DNA of 64,000 nucleotides, from assembly GCF_013374095.1 (NCBI RefSeq), contig NZ_AP022672.1, positions 2,745,501 to 2,809,500 of the forward strand, read 5' to 3'. A program made the translations under genes and the position numbers. A model generated the notes under the pieces. That model saw only the letters and a program-made list of their open reading frames with translations, ran no database searches and had not been told where the DNA came from. The stretch comes from Sphingomonas sp. HMP6. GTDB lineage: Bacteria; Pseudomonadota; Alphaproteobacteria; Sphingomonadales; Sphingomonadaceae. Below are positions 17,465-27,511 of the stretch, one piece after another (position 1 is the first letter of the stretch; each line of letters starts with the position of its first letter).

Positions 17465-20335
17465 ATGATCGCATCGACGCGCCGTGAGGCGACGCAATTC
17501 CGCAATACCCTGTCTTTGGGCACCAGCATGAGCGCGCTGGGCGCAGCCTTGCTGCTGTTCGGCACGACGGCGGCGCACGCGCAGACGGCGCCCGCCGCCG
17601 ACGCGCCCGCGGCCGAGGAAAATGATCAGGACATCGTCGTCACCGGCTTCCGCGCTTCGCTGCAAAGCGCGGTCAACGCCAAGAAATCGCGCGATCAGGT
17701 CGTGGAATCGATTTCTGCGGAAGACATTGGCAAGCTGCCCGACGCCTCGATCGCGGAATCGATCGCGCGCTTGCCGGGCCTGACCTCGCAGCGCGTCTCG
17801 GGTCGCTCGAACGCAATCTCGATCCGCGGTTTCGCCCCCGACTTCTCGACGACCTTGCTCAACGGGCGCGAGCAGACCTCGACCGGAGACAATCGCGCGG
17901 TCGAATATGACCAATATCCCTCCGAAATCATCAGCTCGGTGCTCGTCTATAAGACGCCACAAGCCAATATCGTCGGGCAGGGCCTGTCGGGCACGGTCGA
18001 TCTCAAGACGGTCCGTCCCCTCGAATATGGCAAGCGCGCGATTTCGATCGGCGGGCGCGGCACCTATGCCGATCTCGGCAAACTCAACGCCGAATCGCAG
18101 GATATGGGCTACCGCGTCAACGGCACCTTCATCGACCAGTTCGCCAATGATACGATCGGCGTGGCGCTGTCGGCGAGCTATCTCAACGAACCGTATCAGA
18201 TTCAGGAATTCAACGCCTGGGGCTATGCCGGCGGCGGGACTGCCGCAAACCCGGTCGTGATCGGGGGTTCCAAATCCTATGCCACGTCGACCACGCTCAA
18301 GCGGCTTGGCCTGCAGGGAACGCTCGAATGGCGTCCATCGCCCAATTTCACGACGACCTTCGACGGCTTCTATTCCGATTTCAGCGACAACCAGATCAAG
18401 CGCGGGATCGAACTGCCGCTCGGTTTCGACGTCAATAACGATCCGACGCAACCCAATGCGACGAAGCTGAACGTCACCGCGAATGACGGTGTCTTCGCGA
18501 CCGCTGGGACCTTCTCCAACGTCGAGGGCGTGGTGCGTAACGACGTGTTCCAACGCAAGGCGAAGCTCTATTCGTTCGGCTGGAACGGCAAATGGACCGG
18601 CGACGATGGCTGGAACGTGATGGCCGATCTCAGCTATTCGAAAACAGACCGCAACGAATTGATCCTTGAATCGAACGCCGGCACCGCACGCGGGCAGGAT
18701 ACGGGCGCGGTCGATACGGTCGGCTTCACCAGCGGCTCGAACGGCACGGTGTTCCGCCCGACGCTGAATTACGGCGACTATAATCTGATCAAGCTGACCA
18801 GCCCGCTCGGCTGGGGCGGCAATCAGACCGGCGTGGACGGGAAACGGATCCTCAACGGTCAGGACGGCTATTATAACAACCGGATCATCAGGGACGAGCT
18901 GAAGCAGTACCGGCTCGAGATTGAGAAGGAGACCGACGGTTTCTTGAGGAGCGTCCAGTTCGGCCTGAACTATACCGATCGCTCCAAGTCGCTGACCCCA
19001 GACGAGGCGTTCCTCGGGCTTGTCGCCAATACCAACGGAACGACCGATGTAGCGGTCCCGACGCAGTTCCGGCTCCCGACGACGAGCCTGAGCTATCTCG
19101 GCCTCGGGCCGGTGATCAGCTATGATCCGGTCGCCTTGCTCAATGCCGGGGTCTATCAGCTCATCAAGAATCCGTATGGCGACGTTGTGGTGAAGGCATA
19201 CAACGTCACCGAACGGCTGATGACGAGCTACCTCCAGGCGAACATCAAGCAGGCGATCGGCGCGAACACGCTGACCGGCAATGTCGGCGTCCAGGCGGTC
19301 TTCACCGATCAGCATTCAAGCGGCGCGCAAGCGGCATTCCTCGGCACCAATCCCAACGGGTCGCCCAACATCGGCGGCATCCCCCGGCGCGAGGGCGCGA
19401 ATTACGTCGACATCCTGCCAAGTCTCAACCTGTCGTTCCGCACCGCCAACGACTTCGTGATCCGTTTCAGCGCCGCGCGCGAGACGATCCGTCCGCGTCT
19501 GGACGATATGCGCGCCTCGCTCAGCTATGGCACGACCGTCGGCGATAATGGCGGTATCACCAACCCGCTTCCGGGACGCACCTATGCCGTGGTGCGGGGC
19601 GATTCGGGCAATCCCGATCTGCGACCGTGGCGCGCCAATGCGCTCGATCTCACGTTCGAAAAGTATTTCGGCACCAAAGGCTATGTGGCGGTCCAGCTTT
19701 TCTACAAGGATTTGAAGAGCTACATCTACAACGCCGCCGTACCGTTCGATTTCACCGGTTTCCCGGTCCAGTCGGCCGGGGTGGACGGCAACGGTCTGCC
19801 GATCATCATCAACTATCAGGGCACCGTGAACGCGCCGATCAACGGCAATGGCGGCAGCTTGTACGGCGCGGAATTGGCGGCCACCTTCCCGCTGGCGACG
19901 CTGACCAGCGCGCTCGACGGGTTCGGCGTGACGGGTGGCGTGTCGTATACCAAGACCAAGATCAGCCCCACGCCGGGTGCGCCCGCCGAGGACATCCCCG
20001 GCTATTCGAAATATGTCGCCAACGGCACCGCTTACTTTGAGAAATGGGGTTTCTCGGCCCGCGCGAGTGCGCGTTATCGTTCGACCTTTATCGGCGAACT
20101 GTCGGGCTTCGGCGGCGCCCGTACGCGGCGTCGTGCGCGCGACGAGACGATCATCGATGCGCAGATCGGCTACGATTTCAGCAGCGGTTTTGCCAAGGGC
20201 CTCTCGCTGTTCGTGCAGGGCCAGAACCTGACCAATGCCCCGTTCGTGACCGCCGATCCGCGTGACGACCGCGCGGTGATCGATTACCAGACGTATGGCC
20301 GCCGCTATCTCGCGGGTGCCAGCTTCAAGTTCTGA
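17465..20335 (+). CDS. TonB-dependent receptor (TonB-Xanth-Caul type), maltodextrin locus
   Basis: This is an outer-membrane gated porin of 956 residues. A signal peptide ends TTAAHAQ at about residue 40, then the TonB box DIVVTGFRASL, the plug domain with IGKLPDASIAESIARLPGL, and a 22-strand barrel ending in the aromatic motif YLAGASFKF. It resembles the Caulobacter MalA type that imports maltodextrins. ATG 17465 has AGGGGA 8 bases upstream; no signal-like sequence precedes it. It is the first gene of a plus-strand operon running at least to 30017. No SusD partner is present. Confidence 0.93.
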   Translation: MIASTRREATQFRNTLSLGTSMSALGAALLLFGTTAAHAQTAPAADAPAAEENDQDIVVTGFRASLQSAVNAKKSRDQVVESISAEDIGKLPDASIAESIARLPGLTSQRVSGRSNAISIRGFAPDFSTTLLNGREQTSTGDNRAVEYDQYPSEIISSVLVYKTPQANIVGQGLSGTVDLKTVRPLEYGKRAISIGGRGTYADLGKLNAESQDMGYRVNGTFIDQFANDTIGVALSASYLNEPYQIQEFNAWGYAGGGTAANPVVIGGSKSYATSTTLKRLGLQGTLEWRPSPNFTTTFDGFYSDFSDNQIKRGIELPLGFDVNNDPTQPNATKLNVTANDGVFATAGTFSNVEGVVRNDVFQRKAKLYSFGWNGKWTGDDGWNVMADLSYSKTDRNELILESNAGTARGQDTGAVDTVGFTSGSNGTVFRPTLNYGDYNLIKLTSPLGWGGNQTGVDGKRILNGQDGYYNNRIIRDELKQYRLEIEKETDGFLRSVQFGLNYTDRSKSLTPDEAFLGLVANTNGTTDVAVPTQFRLPTTSLSYLGLGPVISYDPVALLNAGVYQLIKNPYGDVVVKAYNVTERLMTSYLQANIKQAIGANTLTGNVGVQAVFTDQHSSGAQAAFLGTNPNGSPNIGGIPRREGANYVDILPSLNLSFRTANDFVIRFSAARETIRPRLDDMRASLSYGTTVGDNGGITNPLPGRTYAVVRGDSGNPDLRPWRANALDLTFEKYFGTKGYVAVQLFYKDLKSYIYNAAVPFDFTGFPVQSAGVDGNGLPIIINYQGTVNAPINGNGGSLYGAELAATFPLATLTSALDGFGVTGGVSYTKTKISPTPGAPAEDIPGYSKYVANGTAYFEKWGFSARASARYRSTFIGELSGFGGARTRRRARDETIIDAQIGYDFSSGFAKGLSLFVQGQNLTNAPFVTADPRDDRAVIDYQTYGRRYLAGASFKF

Positions 20336-20359
20336 TGTGATGGTGTGCGTCGCCCCGCC

Positions 20360-20392
20360 TGGACCCAGGTCTGGTCGGGGTACGCGGGTCCA
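20360..20392 (+). promoter_or_regulatory. Inverted repeat between TonB receptor and halogenase
   Basis: TGGACCC (20360-20366) and GGGTCCA (20386-20392) form a 7-base hairpin with a 19-base loop in the 72-base gap after the receptor gene. It could reduce read-through so that the receptor is made in excess of downstream enzymes. No T run follows. Confidence 0.3.
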
Positions 20393-20407
20393 AGGGTCTT
20401 TGGTGTG

Positions 20408-21967
20408 ATGGAACGCGGCTCAGAGACCGGCGATGCGACGGCCGCGCGATCCGCGATCCGGCGCGTCGTCATCGTCGGCGGCGGAACCGCAGGGTGGATG
20501 GCGGCTGCCGCGTTCGCACGCTTCCTGCCGGAGGGGACCAGCATCGCCTTGGTCGAATCCGATGCGATCGGCACGGTCGGTGTGGGCGAGGCGACGATCC
20601 CGCAAATCCGCCTGTTCAATCAGGGGCTCGGGATCGACGAGGATGATTTCCTCCGCGCGACGCAAGGCACCTTCAAGCTCGGCATCGAATTCGTCGGCTG
20701 GTCGGGCGCGCCGGGCGGAGTCGAGAGCCGCTACATCCACGCCTTCGGGACGATCGGGCGCGGGCTCGGGCTGGTGCCGTTCCATCAGCATTGGCTGCGG
20801 CATCGCAGCCTCGGCGGCACGCGCGGATTGTGGGATTTCTCGGCGAGCGCGCTCGCGGCGCAGCACGATCGCTTCGCGCGCGACATGGGCCGGCCCGATC
20901 TGCCGAGCGGCATCGCCTGGGCGTTCCAGTTCGATGCCGGGCTCTATGCCGCCTATCTGCGGAAATATGCCGAGGCACGCGGCGTTGTGCGGCACGAGGG
21001 CCGGGTCGTCGCGGTCGCACAGGATCGCGAACGCGGTGACATCACCGGGGTGACACTCGACGATGGGGCGGAGATCGCTGGCGATTTCTTGGTCGACTGT
21101 TCGGGGTTTCGCGGCCTCCTGATCGAACAGGCGTTGCACGCCGGCTATGACGATTGGTCGGCGTTGCTGCCGTGCGACCGGGCGCTGGCCGTGCCCTCGG
21201 CCACCGTCGGCTCGACCACGCCCTATACGCGGGCGACGGCACGCGAAGCGGGCTGGCAGTGGCGCATCCCGCTGCAGCATCGCACCGGCAACGGGCTGGT
21301 CTATTGCAGCGCGTTCCTCGACGATTCGCGCGCGGCGGACCTTCTGCTCGCCAATCTTGAGGGCGCGGCGCTGGCCGATCCGCGCCCGTTGTCCTTCACC
21401 ACCGGGCGCAGGCGCAGCGCCTGGGTGAAGAATTGCGTCGCGCTCGGGCTGGCCGCAGGATTCATGGAGCCGCTCGAATCGACCAGCATCCATTTGATCC
21501 AATCGGGCATCGCGCGGCTGTTGCAATTGTTTCCGCAGGATCATGAGAGCAGCGTGGAGGCGGCCGAATTCAACCGCCAGACCGAGCAGGAATGGCTTGC
21601 GGTGCGCGATTTCCTGGTGCTGCACTATCATGCCAACGGCCGCGACGAGCCGTTCTGGCGCGCGTGCCGCGAAGCACCGCTTCCTGACAGCCTCGCGCAC
21701 CGGATCGATCTGTTCCGCTCGACCGGCCGATTGTTCCGCGAAGGCGAGGAGCTGTTCGCCGAACCCGGCTGGCTGCAAGTGCTGATCGGGCAGGGCGTGA
21801 CGCCACGGCGGTACGATCCTTTGGCCGACGGCCTGCCCGCGGCACAGCTCGACGAATTTCTCGGCCTCGCACGTCGGCATGTCGAGCAGGTCGTCGGCAA
21901 GATGCCGACCCACGACGCTTTCATCGCGGCGCATTGCGCTGCTTCGGACAGGATGGCCGCAGGATGA
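20408..21967 (+). CDS. Flavin-dependent halogenase, PrnA/tryptophan halogenase family (copy 1)
   Basis: This is a 519-residue FAD-dependent halogenase. The FAD motif GGGTAGW is at residues 24-30, the catalytic lysine is K90 in GTFKLGIEF, WxWxIP is WQWRIP, and the glutamate motif is GFMEPLES. All known catalytic elements are therefore present. Such enzymes make HOCl or HOBr from FADH2, O2 and halide and need a flavin reductase, which is not in the locus. It lies between the TonB receptor and the amylase, overlapping the latter by 4 bases. Substrate is unknown; ATG 20408 follows AAGGG, GTG 20345 is possible. Confidence 0.9.
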   Translation: MERGSETGDATAARSAIRRVVIVGGGTAGWMAAAAFARFLPEGTSIALVESDAIGTVGVGEATIPQIRLFNQGLGIDEDDFLRATQGTFKLGIEFVGWSGAPGGVESRYIHAFGTIGRGLGLVPFHQHWLRHRSLGGTRGLWDFSASALAAQHDRFARDMGRPDLPSGIAWAFQFDAGLYAAYLRKYAEARGVVRHEGRVVAVAQDRERGDITGVTLDDGAEIAGDFLVDCSGFRGLLIEQALHAGYDDWSALLPCDRALAVPSATVGSTTPYTRATAREAGWQWRIPLQHRTGNGLVYCSAFLDDSRAADLLLANLEGAALADPRPLSFTTGRRRSAWVKNCVALGLAAGFMEPLESTSIHLIQSGIARLLQLFPQDHESSVEAAEFNRQTEQEWLAVRDFLVLHYHANGRDEPFWRACREAPLPDSLAHRIDLFRSTGRLFREGEELFAEPGWLQVLIGQGVTPRRYDPLADGLPAAQLDEFLGLARRHVEQVVGKMPTHDAFIAAHCAASDRMAAG

Positions 21968-23772
21968 TCCGCAAGATGCTGCTCGCCTCGCTCCTGGCGG
22001 TCGCCGGGATGCCCGCCGCTGCGCAGACGGCGCCCGCCTATCGCGATCGCCTGCCGCAGGACGAAGTGATCTATTTCGTGCTGCCCGACCGCTTCGCCAA
22101 TGCCGACCCGGCTAACGATCGCGGTGGGTTGACCGGCGACCGGCTTGTCACCGGCTTCGATCCGACCGCCAAGGGCTTCTATCACGGCGGCGATTTGCAG
22201 GGGCTGATCGGGCGGCTCGACTATATCCAGGGGCTCGGCGCGACCGCGCTGTGGGTCGGGCCGATCTTCAAGAACAAGCCGGTGCAGGGCGCCAAGGGCT
22301 CCGAGTCCGCGGGCTATCACGGCTATTGGATCACCGATTTCACGAGCGTCGATCCGCATCTCGGCAGCGCGGCCGATTTCAAGGCGCTGGTCGATGCGGC
22401 GCATGCACGCGGGATGAAGGTCTATATGGACATCATCGTCAACCACACCGCCGACGTGATCAAATATCGCGAATGCGTGCCCGACCAGTACTGCGTCTAT
22501 CGCAGTCTGGGAGACTATCCATATCAGCGCCGTGGCGGCGTGACCGGTGCGGCGATCAACTCAGGGTTCGCCGGGCATAATGATGGCAGTGCGGCCAATT
22601 TTGCGAAGCTGACCGATCCGACTTACGCCTTTACGCCGTACCTTCCCAAAGGCGAGGAGCGCGCGAAAACCCCGGCGTGGCTGAACGACGTCACCTTGTA
22701 CCACAATCGCGGCGATTCCACCTTTTCGGGCGAGAGTTCGACGCTCGGGGATTTCTCCGGGCTTGACGATCTGATGACCGAAAACCCGCGCGTCGTGGCC
22801 GGCATGATCGACATTTTCGGCGGCTGGATCGATCGCTTCGGGGTGGACGGTTTCCGCATCGACACCGCGCAGCACGTGAACCCCGAATTTTGGCAGGTCT
22901 TCGTGCCTGCGATGAGAGCGCGCGCGGCGGCCAAGGGTATTCCCAACTTCCACATCTTCGGCGAAATCGCGACCGGCGACATGGATCCCGCGCGGCTCGC
23001 CACCCATACCCGCGTCGACGGGCTGCCCGCGGTGCTCGACTTCGCGTTCCAGCGTGCGCTGGTCGACACCGTCGGCGGCGGCGCGGGCACCGACGAGCTG
23101 CGCCGCTTGTTCTTCGCCGATCCGCTGTATGAAGGCGGCGCTGCGGGCGCGATGCAGCTGCCGACCTTCCTCGGCAATCACGATGCCGGCCGTTTCGCGA
23201 TGTTCGTAAAGCGTGGTTTCCCCAAGGCAAGCGACGCCGAACTGCTCAGCCGTGTCATCCTCGGCCATGCGATGCTGCTCACGCTGCGCGGCGTGCCGAC
23301 GATCTATTCGGGCGACGAACAGGGCTTCGTCGGCAAGGGCGGCGACCAGGATTCGCGCGAGGACATGTTCGCGAGTCATGTGGCGAGCTATAACGACAAT
23401 CGCCTGCTCGGCACCGCGAAGACGACCGCCACCGACAGCTATGACACCGCGCATCCGCTGTACCGCGCGATCGCCACGCTCGCGAAGTTGCGCGCCGAAC
23501 TGCCCGCCCTGCGCCGCGGCAAGCAGATGCTCCGCGCCTATGGCGACAAGCCCGGCCTGTTCGCCGTGTCGCGCTTCGATCCCGATACCGGCCGCGAAGT
23601 GCTGCTCGCCTTCAACACCTCGACCGCCCCGGTCAGCGCGAAAGTGCTGGTCGAAACCCGCTCGACCGATTTCACCGCCCGCCACGGCGTGTGCGCGCCC
23701 AAGGCGACCGCCCCCGGCAGTCTTTCCGTGACCGTCCCTCCCCTCGATTATGTGATCTGTACCGCGCAATGA
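21964..23772 (+). CDS. Periplasmic GH13 alpha-amylase / cyclomaltodextrinase-like
   Basis: This is a secreted GH13 hydrolase of 602 residues with a signal peptide ending GMPAAAQ. The catalytic triad is visible: nucleophile D300 in GFRIDTAQHV, acid/base E334 in FHIFGEIATGD and D407 in FLGNHDAGRF. A C-terminal beta-sandwich follows. It would cut dextrins brought in by the TonB receptor. The ATG overlaps the halogenase stop by 4 bases, and the gene overlaps the next one the same way. Confidence 0.92.
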   Translation: MIRKMLLASLLAVAGMPAAAQTAPAYRDRLPQDEVIYFVLPDRFANADPANDRGGLTGDRLVTGFDPTAKGFYHGGDLQGLIGRLDYIQGLGATALWVGPIFKNKPVQGAKGSESAGYHGYWITDFTSVDPHLGSAADFKALVDAAHARGMKVYMDIIVNHTADVIKYRECVPDQYCVYRSLGDYPYQRRGGVTGAAINSGFAGHNDGSAANFAKLTDPTYAFTPYLPKGEERAKTPAWLNDVTLYHNRGDSTFSGESSTLGDFSGLDDLMTENPRVVAGMIDIFGGWIDRFGVDGFRIDTAQHVNPEFWQVFVPAMRARAAAKGIPNFHIFGEIATGDMDPARLATHTRVDGLPAVLDFAFQRALVDTVGGGAGTDELRRLFFADPLYEGGAAGAMQLPTFLGNHDAGRFAMFVKRGFPKASDAELLSRVILGHAMLLTLRGVPTIYSGDEQGFVGKGGDQDSREDMFASHVASYNDNRLLGTAKTTATDSYDTAHPLYRAIATLAKLRAELPALRRGKQMLRAYGDKPGLFAVSRFDPDTGREVLLAFNTSTAPVSAKVLVETRSTDFTARHGVCAPKATAPGSLSVTVPPLDYVICTAQ

Positions 23773-25409
23773 CCGCTCAGCCGCTGCCAACCCCCGAAGC
23801 CCCGCCCGAAGCGCAGTCCGCCCGCCCGTGGTGGCGCGGCGCGGCGATCTATCAAATCTATCCGCGGAGCTTCGCCGATTCGAACGGCGACGGCATTGGC
23901 GATCTCGCCGGGATCACCGCGCATCTGGAGTATGTCGCGGCGCTCGGCGTCGATGGCGTGTGGCTGTCGCCCTTCTTCGCCTCGCCGATGAAGGATTTCG
24001 GCTATGACGTGTCGGATTATCGCGCGGTCGACCCGATCTTCGGCACGCTCGCTGATTTCGATGCCTTGGTCGCGCGCGCGCACGCGCTCGGGCTGAAGAT
24101 CATCATCGACCAGGTCTATTCGCACACCTCGGACGCGCACGCCTGGTTCGCCGAGAGCCGCGCCGACCGCAGCAACCCGAAGCACGACTGGTACGTCTGG
24201 GCCGATGCCAAGCCCGACGGATCGCCGCCCAACAATTGGCAATCGGTGTTCGGTGGCCCGGCGTGGACGTGGGATGCGCGGCGCGGGCAATATTACATGC
24301 ACAATTTCCTGAGCGCGCAGCCGCAACTCAATCTGCATGCGCCCGCAGTGCAGGATGCGGTGCTCGATGTCGCGCGCTTCTGGCTCGACCGCGGCGTCGA
24401 CGGGTTCCGCATCGATGCGATCAATTTCGCGATGTGCGACCCCGAACTGCGCGATAATCCGCCCGCCCCCGCCACCAACGGCGTGCGCACGCGCTCCTTC
24501 GATTTCCAGCGCCACGTCCACAACCAGTCGCACCCCGACATCCCGCTCTTTCTCGAACGGCTGCGCGCGCTGACCGACCGCTATGACGGCTGCTTCACCG
24601 TGGCCGAAGTGGGCGGGGCCGAGGCCGAAGTGGAGATGAAGCGCTTCACCCACGGCGCGCGGCGGCTGAACAGCGCGTACGGCTTCAACTTCCTCTACGC
24701 GCCTGCGCTGACCCCTGCGCTGGTACGCGATGCAGTCGAGCAATGGCCCGATACGCCCGGCATGGGCTGGCCAAGCTGGGCGTTCGAGAATCACGATGCG
24801 CCGCGCGCGGTCTCGCGCTGGGCGAGCAGCGCAGACCGGACGGCGTTTGCGCGGCTGAAGATGCTGCTGCTGGTCGCGCTGCGCGGCAATATCTTCCTGT
24901 ATCAGGGCGAAGAGCTCGGGCTGACGCAAGTCGACATCCCGTTCGAGCGGCTGCAGGACCCCGAAGCGATCGCCAATTGGCCGCTGACGCTGAGCCGCGA
25001 CGGCGCGCGTACGCCGATGCCATGGGTGGCGGAGGCACCGCAATTGGGCTTTTCGAGCGCAGAGCCGTGGCTGCCGATCGGCGCGGATCACGCAGGGCTG
25101 GCGGTCGATCTGCAGGATGCTGCGGCGGAGTCGATGCTGGCGCTGACACGCGATCTGCTGGCGCTGCGCCGCGCGCATCCGGCGTTGCAGAGCGGCGACA
25201 TCCATGTGCTGGAGGCGGCGGATACCCTGCTCGTGTTCGAGCGGCGCGCGCCGGGGCAGAAGCTGGTGTGCGTGTTCAATCTAGGGGACGACCCGGTGAC
25301 CTGGCGTCCGACCGATCCGGGCGCGTGGCGCATCATCGCACGCGTGAACGCGATCGAAGACTGGCAGTTCGGCGGCCATGCCGCGCTGATCGCCGAAAGG
25401 GTGATGTAA
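23769..25409 (+). CDS. Cytoplasmic GH13 alpha-glucosidase (GH13_23-like)
   Basis: This is a 546-residue oligo-1,6-glucosidase/alpha-glucosidase type enzyme without a signal peptide. The calcium-like loop DSNGDGIGDL, nucleophile D216 in DGFRIDAINF, acid/base E280 in FTVAEVGG and D343 in ENHDAPRAVSRW are intact. It would release glucose from maltose and short dextrins after import by the permease at the other end of the locus. Exact linkage preference (alpha-1,4 or alpha-1,6) cannot be read from sequence. It overlaps its neighbours by 4 and 1 bases. Confidence 0.93.
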   Translation: MTAQPLPTPEAPPEAQSARPWWRGAAIYQIYPRSFADSNGDGIGDLAGITAHLEYVAALGVDGVWLSPFFASPMKDFGYDVSDYRAVDPIFGTLADFDALVARAHALGLKIIIDQVYSHTSDAHAWFAESRADRSNPKHDWYVWADAKPDGSPPNNWQSVFGGPAWTWDARRGQYYMHNFLSAQPQLNLHAPAVQDAVLDVARFWLDRGVDGFRIDAINFAMCDPELRDNPPAPATNGVRTRSFDFQRHVHNQSHPDIPLFLERLRALTDRYDGCFTVAEVGGAEAEVEMKRFTHGARRLNSAYGFNFLYAPALTPALVRDAVEQWPDTPGMGWPSWAFENHDAPRAVSRWASSADRTAFARLKMLLLVALRGNIFLYQGEELGLTQVDIPFERLQDPEAIANWPLTLSRDGARTPMPWVAEAPQLGFSSAEPWLPIGADHAGLAVDLQDAAAESMLALTRDLLALRRAHPALQSGDIHVLEAADTLLVFERRAPGQKLVCVFNLGDDPVTWRPTDPGAWRIIARVNAIEDWQFGGHAALIAERVM

Positions 25410-27511
25410 TGAAGCCGACCCATTTGCTCGCGCTCGCCGCAGCCCTCAGCGCCAGCGCCGCCGTCGCGCAGGACAAGCCTACCGTCCCCGCGCCCGTCGT
25501 GACCAACGAGACGATCAAGCCGCAAGCCGCCGCCGCGATCCCGAGCGTCACCGCCGCTTCACCCGACGGCAGCATCGTCGTCACGCTGGCGACCGATGGG
25601 GAGGGCCATGCGAGCTATGCGATCACGCGCAAGGGCGAGACGATCGTCGCACCGTCGCGATTGGGTTTCCTGTTCACCGATGCGCCCAAGCTCGACCGGC
25701 ATCTGCAGATCGCGAAGGTCACGCGCGCCGCGTCCGACACCAACTGGACCCAGCCCTGGGGTGAGTGGACCACGATCCGCGACAACCACAATGAACTGCG
25801 CGTGCATCTGCAGGAAACCAGCGCGCCCGGTCGCACGCTCGATGTGGTGTTCCGCATCCAGAATGACGGCGTCGGCTTCCGCTACGAATTCCCCGAACAG
25901 GCGGGCGGCAAGCCGGTCAACATCGCCGAGGAACTGACGCAATTCGCCTTCGCCTCGGACGCGACCGCCTGGTGGAAGCCCGCGTTCGAGTGGAACCGCG
26001 AGGAATATCTCTACAACCGCACCCCGCTGCGTGCGGTCGGCACCGCCGCCACGCCGATCACCTTGAAACTGGCGAGCGGCACGCATGTCGCGCTGCACGA
26101 GGCCGCGCTGATCGATTATTCGGGCATGTCGGTGGCCAAGGTCGGCGACAGCAACACGCTCAAAGCCGTGCTGACGCCGGGTTCGGGCGCGCCGAAAGTC
26201 ACGCGGACTGGTCCCTTCACCACACCGTGGCGCACGCTGATCATCACCGACGATGCCCCCGGCCTGTATATGAGCCACCTCGAACTCAACCTCAACGAAC
26301 CCAACAAGCTCGGTGACGTCAGCTGGGTCAAACCCGGCAAGTTCGTCGGCGTGTGGTGGAACATGATCACCGGCAAATGGAGCTGGGCAACCGGACCCAA
26401 GCACGGCGCGACGACCGCCAACGTCAAAACCTATATCGATTTCGCGAGCGCCAACCGGATTCCGGGCGTCTTGGTCGAGGGCTGGAATGTCGGGTGGGAC
26501 GGCGACTGGTTCGGCAATGGCAATGCGATGCAGTTCGACACGCCGACGCCCGATTTCAATGCCGCCGAGCTGATGCGCTATGCCAAGGCCAAGGGCGTGT
26601 ATTTGATCGGCCATAACGAAACCGGCGGATCGGCCAGCCATTACGACAGTCAGCTCGACCGTGCGTTCGGCTATGCCCGCGACCACGGCATCCCGGTGGT
26701 CAAGACGGGCTATGTCACCGATGCGGCCGAAATCGAACGCGTCGATCCCGACGGCAGCCAGCACCGCGAATGGCATGAGGGGCAGTGGATGGTGAACCAT
26801 TACCTGCGCGTCGTGACGACGGCGGCCAAATACCACGTCGCAATCGACGCGCATGAGCCGGTCAAGGATACGGGCCTGCGCCGCACCTACCCCAATTGGG
26901 TGTCGCGCGAGGGATCGCGCGGGATGGAATATAATAGCTGGCCGGGGAAGAACCCGCCCGAGCATGAGGCCAATCTGGTGTTCACGCGGATGCTGGAGGG
27001 GCCGATGGATTTCACCCCCGGCGTGCTGAGCCTCAAGGGATCGGATGACAGCGATCTGCTCTCGACCGAGGCCAAGCAATTGGCGCTCTATGTATTGCTC
27101 TATTCGCCGGTCGCGATGGCGGCGGATACGCCCGAGCAATATGCCAAGCACATGCCCGCCTTTCAGTTCATCCGCGATGTGCCGACTGACTGGTCCGACA
27201 CGCGCGTGCTAAACGGCGAAGTCGGCGATTATGCGACGATCGCGCGGCAAGATCGCAAGTCGAACGATTGGTATCTCGGTAGCGTGACCGATGAAAATGC
27301 GCGGACGCTTTCGGTCTCGCTCGATTTTCTCGATGCCGGGCGGCGTTACACCGCGCAAATCTATCGCGACGCGCCCGATGCCGACTATCGCACCGACAAG
27401 CGCCACGCGATGGTGATCGAAACGCGCCCGGTGAAGCGCGGTGACACGCTCAGCCTGCCGCTCGCGCCGGGGGGCGGCATGGCGGTGCGCTTCGTGGCGG
27501 CGAAGAAATAA
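25409..27511 (+). CDS. GH97 alpha-glucosidase (SusB-like), secreted
   Basis: This is a 700-residue GH97 enzyme with a signal peptide ending ASAAVAQ. The N-terminal beta-sandwich (about residues 45-290) is followed by a TIM barrel with GVLVEGWNVGWDGDW and DAHEPVKDTGLRRTYPNW, then REGSRGMEYNSWPG with a family-conserved glutamate, which favours the inverting SusB-type active site. The C-terminal sandwich ends GGGMAVRFV. It is expected in the periplasm. The start forms TAATG with the previous stop, and its own stop forms TAATG with the esterase gene. Confidence 0.93.
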   Translation: MKPTHLLALAAALSASAAVAQDKPTVPAPVVTNETIKPQAAAAIPSVTAASPDGSIVVTLATDGEGHASYAITRKGETIVAPSRLGFLFTDAPKLDRHLQIAKVTRAASDTNWTQPWGEWTTIRDNHNELRVHLQETSAPGRTLDVVFRIQNDGVGFRYEFPEQAGGKPVNIAEELTQFAFASDATAWWKPAFEWNREEYLYNRTPLRAVGTAATPITLKLASGTHVALHEAALIDYSGMSVAKVGDSNTLKAVLTPGSGAPKVTRTGPFTTPWRTLIITDDAPGLYMSHLELNLNEPNKLGDVSWVKPGKFVGVWWNMITGKWSWATGPKHGATTANVKTYIDFASANRIPGVLVEGWNVGWDGDWFGNGNAMQFDTPTPDFNAAELMRYAKAKGVYLIGHNETGGSASHYDSQLDRAFGYARDHGIPVVKTGYVTDAAEIERVDPDGSQHREWHEGQWMVNHYLRVVTTAAKYHVAIDAHEPVKDTGLRRTYPNWVSREGSRGMEYNSWPGKNPPEHEANLVFTRMLEGPMDFTPGVLSLKGSDDSDLLSTEAKQLALYVLLYSPVAMAADTPEQYAKHMPAFQFIRDVPTDWSDTRVLNGEVGDYATIARQDRKSNDWYLGSVTDENARTLSVSLDFLDAGRRYTAQIYRDAPDADYRTDKRHAMVIETRPVKRGDTLSLPLAPGGGMAVRFVAAKK

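Noticed and set aside
17411..19315. A 634-codon antisense frame under the TonB receptor
   Set aside because: The forward strand encodes a clear receptor; the antisense product has no recognisable domain and no plausible start.
24743..25408. Upstream in-frame extension of the GH97 gene
   Set aside because: The extension is a frame-shifted reading of the GH13 gene; the signal peptide and TAATG junction fix the start at 25409.
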